A stretch of DNA of 64,000 bases from assembly GCF_001509795.1 (NCBI RefSeq), contig NZ_LLZN01000035.1, forward strand, positions 62,001 to 126,000, given 5' to 3'. Origin of the DNA: Streptomyces sp. NRRL WC-3605. GTDB lineage: Bacteria; Actinomycetota; Actinomycetes; Streptomycetales; Streptomycetaceae. The translations under genes and the position numbers were made by a program. Below the pieces are notes generated by a model that saw only the letters and a list, made by a program, of their open reading frames with translations, did not search any database and was not told the DNA's origin. Positions 28,333-36,800 of the stretch are shown here, in pieces (the stretch's first letter is position 1; the number at the start of each line of letters is the position of its first letter).

Positions 28333-28340
28333 TCCGATAA
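28333..28340 (+). promoter_or_regulatory. Possible sigma-WhiG -10 element for whiH
   Basis: TCCGATAA matches seven of eight bases of the sigma-28/sigma-WhiG -10 element GCCGATAA, 93 bases before the whiH start. No clear TAAA is found at the expected -35 position. whiH of S. coelicolor is known to depend on sigma-WhiG. Confidence 0.4.
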
Positions 28341-28432
28341 GGCGTCAATTGCGACGGGGTGAGCGATCACCCTTTCGTGTGCTTTTCACCAAAGACCTCA
28401 AGGGAGTTGGAAACGACGCCGAAAAAGGATGC

Positions 28433-29320
28433 GTGAGTACCCTTGCGCACACCATGATGACCGCCGCCCGCGCCGCCGACTCCGGACTCGTCGGCCCGGG
28501 CGAACTCGACCGCTACCCGTACGCCGAGGCATCCGTCGCCGACCGCGTCGGAGCCTCCCCCTGGGAGAGCGCGGATCCCGAACTCGGCCGCGTCGGCCGC
28601 CGTGCGGCGGGCAGCCGCGGACGCGGGCTGCACGGCCAACTCGTTCAACAGCTCGGACAGATGATCGTCTCCGGAGACCTGGGCGCCGACCGTCCGCTCG
28701 TGCCCGAGGAGATCGGCCAGCGCTTCGAGGTCTCCCGGACCGTCGTGCGGGAGTCGCTCCGCGTCCTGGAGGCGAAGGGCCTGGTCAGCGCCCGTCCGAA
28801 CGTCGGCACGCGGGTGCGCCCCGTCAGTGACTGGAACCTCCTCGACCCGGACATCATCGAGTGGCGGGCCTTCGGGCCGCAGCGCGACGACCAGCGCCGG
28901 GAGCTGAGCGAGCTGCGCTGGACGATCGAGCCGCTCGCCGCCCGTCTTGCCGCCGGGCACGGGCGCGACGACGTCCAGCAGCGCCTCGCCGACATGGTCG
29001 AGATCATGGGGCACGCGATGGGCCAGGGCGACGTCCTGACCTTCTCCCGCGCCGACTCCGAGTTCCACTCGCTGCTCATCCAGATGGCGGGCAACCGCAT
29101 GCTCGAGCACCTCTCCGGCATCGTCTCGGCCGCTCTCCAGGTCTCCGGCGGCCCGGTGACCGGCTGTGACCGGCCGAACGAGGCGTCGCTCGCCCAGCAC
29201 GGCAGGATCGCCGACGCCCTCGCGGCCGGCGACGGCGCGGCCGCCGAGGCGGCCATGCGCCAGCTGCTCACCGTCCACCCCGAGGTGGAGCGCGTGGTGC
29301 CCGCACCCCGCGAGCACTGA
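28433..29320 (+). CDS. whiH: WhiH-like GntR/FadR-family sporulation regulator
   Basis: A 295-residue regulator with an N-terminal extension of about 60 residues, a GntR winged helix (LHGQLVQQLGQMIVSGDLGA, then EEIGQRFEVSRTVVRESLR, LEAKGLVSARPNVGTRV) and an all-helical FCD ligand domain (metal ligands plausible in SRADSEFHSLLI and AQHGRIADAL). Position directly upstream of hrdB and the FadR-type fold match whiH, which controls septation of aerial hyphae. GTG 28433 has AAAAAGGAT upstream. A candidate sigma-WhiG -10 element lies in its leader and a very strong terminator follows. Confidence 0.82.
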   Translation: MSTLAHTMMTAARAADSGLVGPGELDRYPYAEASVADRVGASPWESADPELGRVGRRAAGSRGRGLHGQLVQQLGQMIVSGDLGADRPLVPEEIGQRFEVSRTVVRESLRVLEAKGLVSARPNVGTRVRPVSDWNLLDPDIIEWRAFGPQRDDQRRELSELRWTIEPLAARLAAGHGRDDVQQRLADMVEIMGHAMGQGDVLTFSRADSEFHSLLIQMAGNRMLEHLSGIVSAALQVSGGPVTGCDRPNEASLAQHGRIADALAAGDGAAAEAAMRQLLTVHPEVERVVPAPREH

Positions 29321-29392
29321 CTCCACCCCCCGGGTGCCGCGCCCGGGCGATGCCTCCCCCTCCTGGGCATCCCCCGTCCGCGCACCCTTCCC

Positions 29393-29435
29393 CGTCGGAC
29401 CCGCAGGATCCACGACGGATCCTGCGGGTCCGACG
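29393..29435. terminator. Terminator after whiH
   Basis: A perfect 19-bp stem starting CGTCGGACCCGCAGG with a 5-base loop ACGAC lies 73 bases after the whiH stop. Confidence 0.9.
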
Positions 29436-29748
29436 GCGCGAAAGGGGGACTCGACAGTCATGACGTGTCGGATCGGGCCCCAGGCTGACCTCTTATGTCG
29501 CTCTATGTCTGTTTTTGGTCGGTTACGGGATGTGACTCGGGCCACGCAGAATGGGCGTAACGCTCGGGGAAACAGCGCGATGACCTAAGAGGTGACAGCC
29601 GAGGAAGGGAATACGGACGCCGTTCGAGGCGCTGTGTATCTTCCCGGCCCCCGCCCGCACCGTCGGTCCAATCCCCAGGCCGGTGGTCGGCTCCTGTCCG
29701 CACCGGACGGGGCCGGAAGCCGCTTTCCAACGTTCCGAGAGGTTGTTC
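29436..29748. promoter_or_regulatory. hrdB promoter and leader region
   Basis: This non-coding stretch must hold the hrdB promoter. A 90-base interval is bracketed by an inverted repeat: GGCTGACCTCTTA at 29483-29495 and TAAGAGGTGACAGCC at 29586-29600 (one two-base bulge). AT-rich segments TCTTATGTCGCTC and GTCTGTTTTTGG lie between the arms. Exact -10/-35 boxes are not assigned. Confidence 0.5.
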
Positions 29749-31284
29749 GTGTCGGCCAGCACATCCCGTACGCTCCCGCCGGAGATCGCCGAGTCCGTCT
29801 CTGTCATGGCTCTCATCGAGCGGGGAAAGGCTGAGGGGCAGATCGCCGGCGACGATGTGCGTCGGGCCTTCGAAGCTGACCAGATTCCGGCCACTCAGTG
29901 GAAGAACGTACTGCGCAGCCTCAACCAGATCCTCGAGGAAGAGGGTGTGACGCTGATGGTCAGTGCCGCGGAGCCCAAGCGCACCCGAAAGAGCGTCGCA
30001 GCGAAGAGTCCGGCCAAGCGCACCGCCACCAAGACGGTCGCGGCGAAGACGGTGACCGCCAAGAAGGCCACCGCCACCGCCACGCCCGCGGCGCCCTCCG
30101 CGGAACCCGCCGTCGAGGAGGAGGCCCCGGCGAAGAAGGCGGCCGCAAAGAAGACGACGGCCAAGAAGGCCGCGGCGAAGAAGACGACCGCCGCCACCAA
30201 GAAGACGGCGGCCAAGAAGACCTCCGGCAAGAAGGACGACGCCGAGCTCGCCGAGGACGAGGTCATCGAGGAGGCGAAGCCCGGCGAGGAGCCCGAGGGC
30301 ACCGAGAACGCCGGTTTCGTGCTCTCCGACGAGGACGAGGACGACGCGCCCGCGCAGCAGGTCGCCGCGGCCGGCGCCACCGCCGACCCCGTCAAGGACT
30401 ACCTGAAGCAGATCGGCAAGGTCCCCCTGCTCAACGCCGAGCAGGAGGTCGAACTCGCCAAGCGCATCGAGGCGGGCCTGTTCGCCGAGGACAAGCTGGC
30501 CAACGCCGACAAGCTGGCCCCCAAGCTCAAGCGCGAGCTGGAGATCATCGCCGAGGACGGCCGCCGCGCCAAGAACCACCTTCTGGAGGCCAACCTCCGT
30601 CTGGTGGTCTCCCTGGCCAAGCGCTACACCGGCCGCGGCATGCTCTTCCTGGACCTGATCCAGGAAGGCAACCTCGGTCTGATCCGCGCGGTCGAGAAGT
30701 TCGACTACACCAAGGGCTACAAGTTCTCCACCTACGCCACCTGGTGGATCCGTCAGGCGATCACCCGCGCCATGGCCGACCAGGCCCGCACCATCCGTAT
30801 CCCGGTGCACATGGTCGAGGTCATCAACAAGCTCGCGCGCGTGCAGCGCCAGATGCTCCAGGACCTGGGCCGCGAGCCCACCCCGGAGGAGCTGGCCAAG
30901 GAGCTCGACATGACCCCGGAGAAGGTCATCGAGGTCCAGAAGTACGGCCGCGAGCCCATCTCGCTGCACACCCCGCTGGGCGAGGACGGCGACAGCGAGT
31001 TCGGTGACCTCATCGAGGACTCCGAGGCCGTCGTCCCGGCCGACGCGGTCAGCTTCACGCTCCTGCAGGAGCAGCTGCACTCCGTGCTCGACACCCTGTC
31101 CGAGCGTGAGGCCGGCGTCGTCTCCATGCGCTTCGGTCTCACCGACGGGCAGCCGAAGACCCTCGACGAGATCGGCAAGGTCTACGGCGTGACGCGTGAG
31201 CGCATCCGCCAGATCGAGTCGAAGACGATGTCGAAGCTGCGGCACCCGTCGCGCTCGCAGGTCCTGCGCGACTACCTCGACTAG
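29749..31284 (+). CDS. hrdB: RNA polymerase principal sigma factor HrdB
   Basis: The 511-residue protein is the essential vegetative sigma-70. Residues 1-75 ([17 protein letters not shown]...) are region 1.1-like, followed by a long Lys/Ala-rich, then acidic, disordered stretch (80-205) typical of HrdB. Region 1.2 is [16 protein letters not shown], region 2 includes [17 protein letters not shown] and [18 protein letters not shown], and region 4 ends [21 protein letters not shown] 29749 follows GAGAGG and gives the known length. The last codons (LRDYLD) and first stop base form the left repeat of an integrated element; the stop is now TAG supplied by the element. Confidence 0.98.
   Translation: MSASTSRTLPPEIAESVSVMALIERGKAEGQIAGDDVRRAFEADQIPATQWKNVLRSLNQILEEEGVTLMVSAAEPKRTRKSVAAKSPAKRTATKTVAAKTVTAKKATATATPAAPSAEPAVEEEAPAKKAAAKKTTAKKAAAKKTTAATKKTAAKKTSGKKDDAELAEDEVIEEAKPGEEPEGTENAGFVLSDEDEDDAPAQQVAAAGATADPVKDYLKQIGKVPLLNAEQEVELAKRIEAGLFAEDKLANADKLAPKLKRELEIIAEDGRRAKNHLLEANLRLVVSLAKRYTGRGMLFLDLIQEGNLGLIRAVEKFDYTKGYKFSTYATWWIRQAITRAMADQARTIRIPVHMVEVINKLARVQRQMLQDLGREPTPEELAKELDMTPEKVIEVQKYGREPISLHTPLGEDGDSEFGDLIEDSEAVVPADAVSFTLLQEQLHSVLDTLSEREAGVVSMRFGLTDGQPKTLDEIGKVYGVTRERIRQIESKTMSKLRHPSRSQVLRDYLD
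31264..31282 (+). repeat. attL core within hrdB
   Basis: CTGCGCGACTACCTCGACT, encoding LRDYLD plus the first base of the stop codon. An exact copy lies at 41561-41579. The junction makes a 12-bp palindrome TCGACTAGTCGA (31277-31288). Confidence 0.9.
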
Positions 31285-31299
31285 TCGACAGCACTGATC

Positions 31300-31339
31300 A
31301 AGGCCCTGGCCTGCGCTTCTCGCGTAGGTCGGGGCCTTT
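31300..31339 (+). terminator. Element-supplied terminator for hrdB
   Basis: Stem AAGGCCC / GGGCCTT, extended by weaker inner pairing and followed by TTTG, 16 bases after the TAG stop. It replaces the native terminator that now lies beyond the right end of the element. Confidence 0.65.
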
Positions 31340-31345
31340 GTCGTC

Positions 31346-31358
31346 GGGCACAGCGCTC
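31346..31358 (+). repeat. Left copy of 13-bp subterminal repeat
   Basis: GGGCACAGCGCTC occurs here and at 41499-41511, near both ends of the element and in the same orientation. It could be an arm-type integrase site. Confidence 0.5.
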
Positions 31359-31399
31359 CCGGTCAAGGTATCGACACACGGAACGTAAGGTCTGGCGGC

Positions 31400-32293
31400 A
31401 TGAACATCACGGACATAGCGGCATATCTCGATTCATGGTTGCTGCACCTGTCTGCCGAACGGAAGAGCGCCCAGACGCTCAAGACGTACGGCGACGGGGT
31501 GCGCGCATTCATCCGGTGGGCTGAGGGCGAGGAGCGGGTCCCGTCGCTCGACCGGCCGACTGTGAACGCGTTCGTGGCGGCGCTGCTTGACGCCGGTGCG
31601 TCAGCGTCCACAGCCCGTAGCCGACAACTCGCGGTACGTCGCTTCTCGGTGTGGCTAGCCGAGGAGGGTGAGATCGCGGCCGACGCCCTGTCGACGCTCA
31701 AGCCGCCGAAGCTGGATCACAAGGTCATCCCCGAGCTGGACGACGCCCAGCTTCGGGCTCTGGTCAAGGTCTGCTCGGGCAACGACTTCCGGGCACGTCG
31801 TGATGAAGCGATCATCCGCCTCATGGCGGAAACGGGTCTGCGGGCGGGTGAGGTCGTCGGCATGACGACCGCCGACGTGGACCTGAAGGCCGGTGTGGCG
31901 ATCGTCCAGCGGGGCAAGGGTGGCAGGGGTCGGCCGGTGCCGTTCGGGCCGCAGACGGGCCGTGCGATCGACCGATACCTCCGGGCTCGCCGAGGCCATC
32001 GCATGGCCGAGCTGGACGCCCTGTGGCTCGGAGACCGCCAGCGAGGATTCAGCTACCAGGCGCTCTACAGCGCGCTCAGGGGCCGCGCGGAGGCGGCCGG
32101 TATCGAAGGGTTCCACCCGCACGTTCTGCGGCACACGGCGGCCGGTAGGTGGCTCGCTGCGGGCGGTTCCGAGGGTGGCCTGATGGCCGTGGCGGGGTGG
32201 AGCCGCCGGGACATGATCGACCGGTACACCAGGGCGACCAGCCAGCGCAGAGCCGCCGACGAAGCGAGAAGGCTGTCCCTCGGCGACTGGTGA
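31400..32293 (+). CDS. int: Tyrosine recombinase / integrase of the element
   Basis: A 297-residue phage-type integrase. The N-terminal core-binding SAM-like domain (LSAERKSAQTLKTYGDGVRAFIRWA) is followed by a catalytic domain with Arg148 (TGLRAGEV), HVLRH (His241, Arg244), Trp267 and the nucleophile Tyr276 (DRYTRATS). All residues needed for catalysis are present. It lies 118 bases from the left repeat and points into the element, the usual place for an int gene. A TAAGGT -10-like box lies at 31386. It should catalyse integration at the hrdB 3' end. Confidence 0.93.
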   Translation: MNITDIAAYLDSWLLHLSAERKSAQTLKTYGDGVRAFIRWAEGEERVPSLDRPTVNAFVAALLDAGASASTARSRQLAVRRFSVWLAEEGEIAADALSTLKPPKLDHKVIPELDDAQLRALVKVCSGNDFRARRDEAIIRLMAETGLRAGEVVGMTTADVDLKAGVAIVQRGKGGRGRPVPFGPQTGRAIDRYLRARRGHRMAELDALWLGDRQRGFSYQALYSALRGRAEAAGIEGFHPHVLRHTAAGRWLAAGGSEGGLMAVAGWSRRDMIDRYTRATSQRRAADEARRLSLGDW

Positions 32294-32348
32294 GGCTGTC
32301 GGTGGCCCCCTCGTACGGTGTGCTCCTCCCCAAGAGAGAGGGCCGCCC

Positions 32349-32591
32349 GTGACTCCAGAGCAACGCCGTACGAAAGCCCGCGCCGCCGCCTACGCCAGAT
32401 GGGCGAGAGAAGACGACCCGTCAGCGGCAACCTCGGCGGCCCGGGAAGCCTTCCTGAAGCGCTTCGAGGATCAGGTGGACCCGACGGGCCGGCTGGCCCC
32501 GCAAGAGAGGGCTAGGCGGGCACGAGCGGCCCGCAAGGCGTACTTCCAAGCCCTCGCGCTCAAGTCGTCCATGGCGCGGCGCGCGGCGTAA
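32349..32591 (+). CDS. Small basic hypothetical protein
   Basis: An 80-residue Ala/Arg-rich helical protein starting at GTG 32349 after AGAGAGAGGG (MTPEQRRTKARAAAYARWAR...). It has no recognised domain; similar small helical proteins are common on actinobacterial mobile elements. It follows int by 55 bases and ends just before a hairpin. Confidence 0.6.
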   Translation: MTPEQRRTKARAAAYARWAREDDPSAATSAAREAFLKRFEDQVDPTGRLAPQERARRARAARKAYFQALALKSSMARRAA

Positions 32592-32604
32592 CGCAGACTC
32601 CCCA

Positions 32605-32638
32605 AGAGGCCGTCCGGTGCGCCCGGGCGGTCTCTTTC
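32605..32638 (+). terminator. Terminator after int and the 80-residue gene
   Basis: AGAGGCCGTCCGG pairs with CCGGGCGGTCTCT (two G-U pairs) and is followed by TTT. Confidence 0.7.
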
Positions 32639-32751
32639 GTGCCCCCAGCATCTCCATCGGCACCGACTTCCGAGAACACGAGAGGCTTCGTCCTCAAGAT
32701 CGAGCAGTTTGACGTTGATCTGCGAGCCTTCGCAGGCGAGGGGCGGTGGCC

Positions 32752-32791
32752 TACGGGCTGTCGCCCCTTCTTCGCGTCCCGTACGGGCTGT
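32752..32791 (+). repeat. Direct repeat upstream of the Xis-like gene
   Basis: TACGGGCTGT at 32752-32761 and 32782-32791, 30 bp apart (about three helical turns), in the leader of the replication operon. Possible regulator or Xis sites. Confidence 0.35.
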
Positions 32792-32877
32792 TTCTGGGTT
32801 TCAGGTGTCGGGGTCGGAAGGGACGGTTGGGCCAGCCAACCGGAACCACCGGCGAGCGACACCGAAAGGCCAGAGCC

Positions 32878-33081
32878 ATGGAGAAAATGATCTCCCCGAA
32901 GGAACTCGCCACCTTCCTGGGCGTCCCCGTCCAGACCGTCTACGAGTGGAACCACAGCGGGGCCGGGCCGCGCTACTCCCGCTTCGGCAAGCACGTCCGA
33001 TACGCCCGCGCCGACGTTGAGGCGTGGCTGAACGCCCACACCGTCGATCGCAGTGACCGCCGTCGTGCCCAAGCCGCCTGA
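32878..33081 (+). CDS. xis: Excisionase-like helix-turn-helix protein
   Basis: A 67-residue protein with a MerR/Xis-type winged helix: ISPKELATFLGVPVQTVYEW then a wing and SRFGKHVRYARADVEAWLNA. Such proteins act as recombination directionality factors or small regulators. ATG 32878 follows GAAAGGCCAGAGCC. It is the first gene of a tight rightward set with the next DNA-binding-type gene and the ATPase. Xis function is inferred from size, fold and linkage to int. Confidence 0.75.
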   Translation: MEKMISPKELATFLGVPVQTVYEWNHSGAGPRYSRFGKHVRYARADVEAWLNAHTVDRSDRRRAQAA

Positions 33082-33126
33082 GTCGCTGGTCGACAACGAA
33101 CCCGACGACACAGAAAGCGAGGCGGC

Positions 33127-33315
33127 ATGAAATCCGTGATCGTCCCAACTGACGTAGCCGTGGCCTTCCTTGTCCGTGAAGGGGCGAGCAAGGAACAGGC
33201 CCGACGCTGGATCTACAACCGGAGCAAGTCCGGCCTGCTCACCAATCACGGCAAACGGGGAAATGGGCAAGCCCGCTGGGACCTGGCCGAAATCGACGCC
33301 CTGATCAGGAAATGA
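33127..33315 (+). CDS. Small DNA-binding-type protein
   Basis: A 62-residue protein (MKSVIVPTDVAVAFLVREGA...) with helices around SKEQARRWIYNRSKSGLL and a possible wing RGNGQARWDLAEIDALI, resembling a reduced helix-turn-helix. GAAAGCGAGGCGGC lies upstream. Its stop overlaps the start of the ATPase gene (ATGA), indicating translational coupling. It is perhaps an origin-binding or regulatory partner of the ATPase. Confidence 0.65.
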   Translation: MKSVIVPTDVAVAFLVREGASKEQARRWIYNRSKSGLLTNHGKRGNGQARWDLAEIDALIRK

Positions 33316-34652
33316 AACGACCCCCGGGAAGGGAAACCGGGGGCCGCAACGCCAACCGTTCGGACCCGCGAAGCGGTCGGCTACTCAACCAGAAAGAGGT
33401 AGCGACAATGCTACAGGAAACCCCCGACAGCGAAACCCCGCCGTGCGGGTCCGGCGCGCGCGTTCGATTCGATCAGCCGTTGCCCTGCGGCCCTGACGAA
33501 CTGATATCGGATGACGACCTGGAACGTCTCATTGAGGCGGACCGGCGACGGAATGAGATCCGCCAGTACGCAGAATATGAACTGTTCAAGCGTGAAGCCA
33601 AGCGCATGGCCGACGCGCTGGAGCATGAAAGCGATATAGCGGCCCTGGATGCCCGCTCACGCAGCCTGACGGAATTTCTCGCGGAGAAGCCTGCCGGGGG
33701 GCCGCGTTACGACATCGCCGAACTTCTGCCTATCGAAGGCAATTTCACGCTGCTCGCAGCCAAGAAGACGGGTAAGACGACAACGACCGTCGAACTGGTC
33801 CGGGCTGTTGCCGACGGTGAACCCTTCCTCGGGCGCTTCGAAATCACGGACGGACCGGGCAATGTTGCCGTCTGGGACTACGAAATGAGCGAAGACCAGC
33901 TCAGGGAGTGGATACGTGACGCAGGCGTACGGAACACCGGAAATGTGCACGTGCTGAGCCTGCGCGGCCTGTATGCATCGCTCCGCACCCCCGCTACCCG
34001 AGAATGGGCGGTCAAGTGGCTCCGCGATCGTCAGATACGCGTATGGGTCCTCGATCCCGCCCACCGCGCAATGACCGGATTCACGACACAAGGCGACCCC
34101 AATGACGCCGTCCTCGAATTCACCGAGACGCTGGAGCGTATCAAGCGTGAAGCGGGGGTGCGGAATCTCGGATTGCCCATCCACACCGGAATCAGGGGCG
34201 ACCACGCCCGTGGAGCCTCCCGGTGGGGCGACTGGCCCGATGCAATCTGGACGCTCAAGAAGGACGAGTCCGGGCGGCGGACGCTGCAAGCAGAAGGCCG
34301 AGACGTGAATTTCCAGCCGGCCGACCTGAAAATGGACCCGAATACGCGAAGGCTGTCAGTTCCGGCGTTCGCCAACGCGTCCAGTGCCTATCAGGGTCCG
34401 AGCGACGTAGACAAGCTCTGCATGTGGCTTGCGAGCAATCCCGGAAAGCATCCATCGAAACGCAGCGTGGCGCTCGCCCTAGGCGTAAGCCAAGAAAAGG
34501 CTGCATCAATCATGGAACTGGCCGAGGACGCCGAACGGATCGTCATCCAGCCCGGCCCCCGGCGGTCACATCGCGCATGGCTCCCAGAGCACTGGGAAGC
34601 GGAGCAGAAGGCCCGGCAGGAAGACGCCCAGGGGCGTCAGATGGAGCTATAA
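33312..34652 (+). CDS. RepA/RecA-like AAA ATPase (element replication)
   Basis: The 446-residue protein has a RecA-fold ATPase core of the AAA_25/RepA type: NFTLLAAKKTGKTTTTVEL with Walker A Lys155, then WDYEMSEDQLREWI and Walker B VWVLDPAHRA (Asp248). A C-terminal winged helix is visible (NPGKHPSKRSVALALGVSQE). Homologous hexameric RepA-type helicases or loaders drive replication of plasmids and satellites. Residues 1-120 are charged and helical. The start overlaps the upstream stop. The lower GC (many GAA, AAT, ATA codons) contrasts with flanking chromosome. Iteron-like repeats follow directly. Confidence 0.8.
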   Translation: MKRPPGRETGGRNANRSDPRSGRLLNQKEVATMLQETPDSETPPCGSGARVRFDQPLPCGPDELISDDDLERLIEADRRRNEIRQYAEYELFKREAKRMADALEHESDIAALDARSRSLTEFLAEKPAGGPRYDIAELLPIEGNFTLLAAKKTGKTTTTVELVRAVADGEPFLGRFEITDGPGNVAVWDYEMSEDQLREWIRDAGVRNTGNVHVLSLRGLYASLRTPATREWAVKWLRDRQIRVWVLDPAHRAMTGFTTQGDPNDAVLEFTETLERIKREAGVRNLGLPIHTGIRGDHARGASRWGDWPDAIWTLKKDESGRRTLQAEGRDVNFQPADLKMDPNTRRLSVPAFANASSAYQGPSDVDKLCMWLASNPGKHPSKRSVALALGVSQEKAASIMELAEDAERIVIQPGPRRSHRAWLPEHWEAEQKARQEDAQGRQMEL

Positions 34653-34659
34653 GGAGGGC

Positions 34660-34800
34660 GACTGCTCGGCCGACTGCTTCCGGAGTGCTTCCGAAGCAGT
34701 CACCGAGCACTCGAAACGCCCAGGTCACACCGCTTCCGAAGCAGTCGAAAGCACTCACTGCTCTTATCTCTATAGGGGAAGCACTCAGCCAGAAGCACTC
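34660..34800. repeat. Iteron-like repeat cluster, possible replication origin
   Basis: CTTCCGAAGCAGTC occurs at 34688-34701 and 34733-34746. AGCACTC occurs at 34706, 34750, 34780 and 34794, with an inverted GAGTGCTTCC at 34683-34692. GACTGCTTC (34672-34680) and GAAGCAGTC (34693-34701) form an inverted repeat. An AT-rich CTCTTATCTCTATA segment lies inside. The cluster follows the ATPase gene directly, a typical origin arrangement. Confidence 0.6.
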
Positions 34801-34961
34801 GATTCGGCCGTAAGGGGTGAGCCTCTGGACGCCCCCAGCAAGGCCGCTCACCCACCCTCCAGGCATAACGGAGTCAGGTCGGCACTGCGAAGCCGTCAGA
34901 ACGCCGCACAGCCCCCTCCTGGGCGTCCCGAGCTGGACGCCCCACCCGAAAGGAAGACGCC

Positions 34962-35273
34962 ATGACCACGATCCCCGACTTCCCTCCCGTCCCCGGCCCC
35001 GGCGAACTCGTTCTCGCCGCGTTCAACCGCTACCCGCTCGCCGAAGACGACTGGTCGCGTTTCAGGAGAGGCGTAGACGCGTACACCAAGAATTGGCGTC
35101 AGGTACTGAAAGCCCGCGAAGAGGCTGGGGGTGACGTCTATATCTCCCCGGTATGGGAAAAGCCACTGTCTGAGCAATTCGCACACGAAGCGCGCCGGCT
35201 GCGGGAAATAGGGTCGCCTGAGTGGAGGCTCTGGGAGGCGCAGGCGCGCGAATTCGAGCTGAATGAAATGTGA
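34962..35273 (+). CDS. Hypothetical protein of the element
   Basis: A 103-residue acidic protein (MTTIPDFPPVPGPGELVLAA...; WSRFRRGVDAYTKNWRQVL) with a good ribosome site, AAAGGAAGACGCC, before ATG 34962. It seems mostly helical, with two Trp-rich segments. No domain was recognised. It lies between the repeat cluster and the capsid gene. Confidence 0.6.
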   Translation: MTTIPDFPPVPGPGELVLAAFNRYPLAEDDWSRFRRGVDAYTKNWRQVLKAREEAGGDVYISPVWEKPLSEQFAHEARRLREIGSPEWRLWEAQAREFELNEM

Positions 35274-35356
35274 CCCGTATCACCATCCCCTTTTCTCGCT
35301 CTATTCGCCAATTCCGGGATACCGTGATAGGCGAGGCACGGGAACTCCTCATGGTG

Positions 35357-35429
35357 ACGTACGCCCCCTCTCCCCCTCCGGGTTTCCTCTCGTTTCCCCG
35401 GCAACGGAGACCGACCAGGGGGCGTACGT
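35357..35429. repeat. 13-bp perfect inverted repeat upstream of the capsid gene
   Basis: ACGTACGCCCCCT (35357-35369) and AGGGGGCGTACGT (35417-35429) are separated by 47 bases. It may be a terminator of the upstream unit, a protein site or a packaging signal. The rest of 35274-35570 contains no convincing gene. Confidence 0.5.
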
Positions 35430-35570
35430 TCTCCCGTCGGCTGGACGGCCGACATCGCACAGTTCCCCCACTCAACTCCCTCTGTAGCTGGGCGGCTACG
35501 CCGCAGCCGACGACTGGGCGGTCCTCGGATTGCGAATCAACATCACGCACTCCAGAAAAGGACCACTGTC

Positions 35571-36740
35571 ATGGAATTCCCCGCACTTCAGGCCGTACAG
35601 CAGGAACTCTCGCAGCTCCTCGCCGAAGCGAGCGACGGAAACGGCGGCCACGACCTGGCCAAGATCCGCAGCATCAGCGGCACCAATGCCGAGAAGCTGA
35701 AGCACATCAAGGCCCTCAGCTCCAAGATCGCCGAACTCAAGGCGATGGGTGAGGCGTCCGGCCGTCTGTCCGGCGACGGCGCACAGGCGTTCAAGACCGG
35801 CGTCACCGGCTCTCACAAGGCCGCGACCGCCAGCACCGCTCAGGGAGCCCGCCAGTGGGCGCAGGACGCCGCCCAGGCCCTCACCAAGGCCGCCGAGAAG
35901 CACGGCGTCAAGGCGCTCACGTCCGGCAGCGTGGACGCCCCCACGATGGTCCGTACGGGCCTGTTCGCCATGCCGTCCAACCCGGCCCGGCTCCTCGACC
36001 TCATCGTGGACGTTCAGTCCGTCCCCGGCAACGAGTTCGAGTACCTCCAGCAGACCGTGCGCACGGACAACGCCGCCGCCGTCGTGGACGCCGCCACCAA
36101 GCCCACGTCGATCTACACCGTGAAGTCCGTTCAGGACCGCGTGAGGGTGTACGCGCACCTGTCGGAACCGGTCCCGCTGCGACTGTTCGCCGACCACAAG
36201 GACCTCCGGCCGTTCCTCGAAAGCGAGATGACGCGCGGCGTCCTGGACGCCCTCGAAGCGGACATCGTCAGCGGCGCCGTGGCCAGTGAGAACGTCGTCG
36301 GCATCCTCAACACCACGGGGATCGGAGCGACCGCGTACACCACCAGCGTGCCGGTCACCCTCCGGAAGGCCCTCACGGCCATGCAGACGGCCCACGAGGC
36401 CCCGACGGCGTGGGCGCTCAACCCGGCCGACGCGGAAGCCCTGGATCTGCTCCTGACGGCCGACGGCGAGTACGTCGGTTCCAGCGCCGACGGGCAGTTC
36501 GCCTACAGCAACATCTTCGGCCAGATCCCCCGCGTGATCACCACCTCGGTTCCCGCCGGAACGGCGATCCTCGCCGACTGGACGCAGTGCCGCCTCTACG
36601 TCCGCGAGGGGACGAGGATCGACGTGGACTCGTCCGGGGTCCTGTTCGACACGAACCGGGCCAAGTTCAGGGCTGAGGGCCGCTTCGGCTTCGCGGTGAA
36701 CCGCCCCTCGGCGTTCCGGACGGTGGACCTGACGGCGTAA
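35571..36740 (+). CDS. HK97-family phage major capsid protein
   Basis: The 389-residue protein has an N-terminal helical, Ala/Lys-rich segment (1-100; possible delta domain or scaffold) and the HK97 fold: GNEFEYLQQT (N-arm/E-loop region), AHLSEPVPLRLFADHKDLRP, spine helix EMTRGVLDALEADIVSG, P-domain ALTAMQTAHEAPTAWALNPA and a C-terminal A-domain ending RAEGRFGFAVNRPSAFRTVDL. No protease, portal or scaffolding gene is linked. ATG 35571 follows AAAGGACCACTGTC. A hairpin follows at once, so it looks monocistronic. It would build the shell for this element's DNA, with remaining parts taken from a helper phage. Confidence 0.9.
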   Translation: MEFPALQAVQQELSQLLAEASDGNGGHDLAKIRSISGTNAEKLKHIKALSSKIAELKAMGEASGRLSGDGAQAFKTGVTGSHKAATASTAQGARQWAQDAAQALTKAAEKHGVKALTSGSVDAPTMVRTGLFAMPSNPARLLDLIVDVQSVPGNEFEYLQQTVRTDNAAAVVDAATKPTSIYTVKSVQDRVRVYAHLSEPVPLRLFADHKDLRPFLESEMTRGVLDALEADIVSGAVASENVVGILNTTGIGATAYTTSVPVTLRKALTAMQTAHEAPTAWALNPADAEALDLLLTADGEYVGSSADGQFAYSNIFGQIPRVITTSVPAGTAILADWTQCRLYVREGTRIDVDSSGVLFDTNRAKFRAEGRFGFAVNRPSAFRTVDLTA

Positions 36741-36752
36741 CGCCCACGACCC

Positions 36753-36784
36753 GGCCAACTCTCCTCAATCGGGGGGAGTTGGCC
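36753..36784 (+). terminator. Terminator after the capsid gene
   Basis: GGCCAACTC / GAGTTGGCC stem extended by three more pairs, starting 12 bases after the capsid stop. Confidence 0.8.
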
Positions 36785-36800
36785 CCAGCCGGCCCGCAGG

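Noticed and set aside
35270..35752. 160-codon open frame overlapping the start of the capsid gene
   Set aside because: It overlaps the strongly supported capsid gene in another frame, has no good ribosome site and a low-complexity Arg/Pro composition.
35571..36740. Encapsulin nanocompartment instead of a phage capsid
   Set aside because: The gene sits on an integrase-bearing element, has an N-terminal helical arm before the HK97 fold, and has no cargo enzyme gene beside it.
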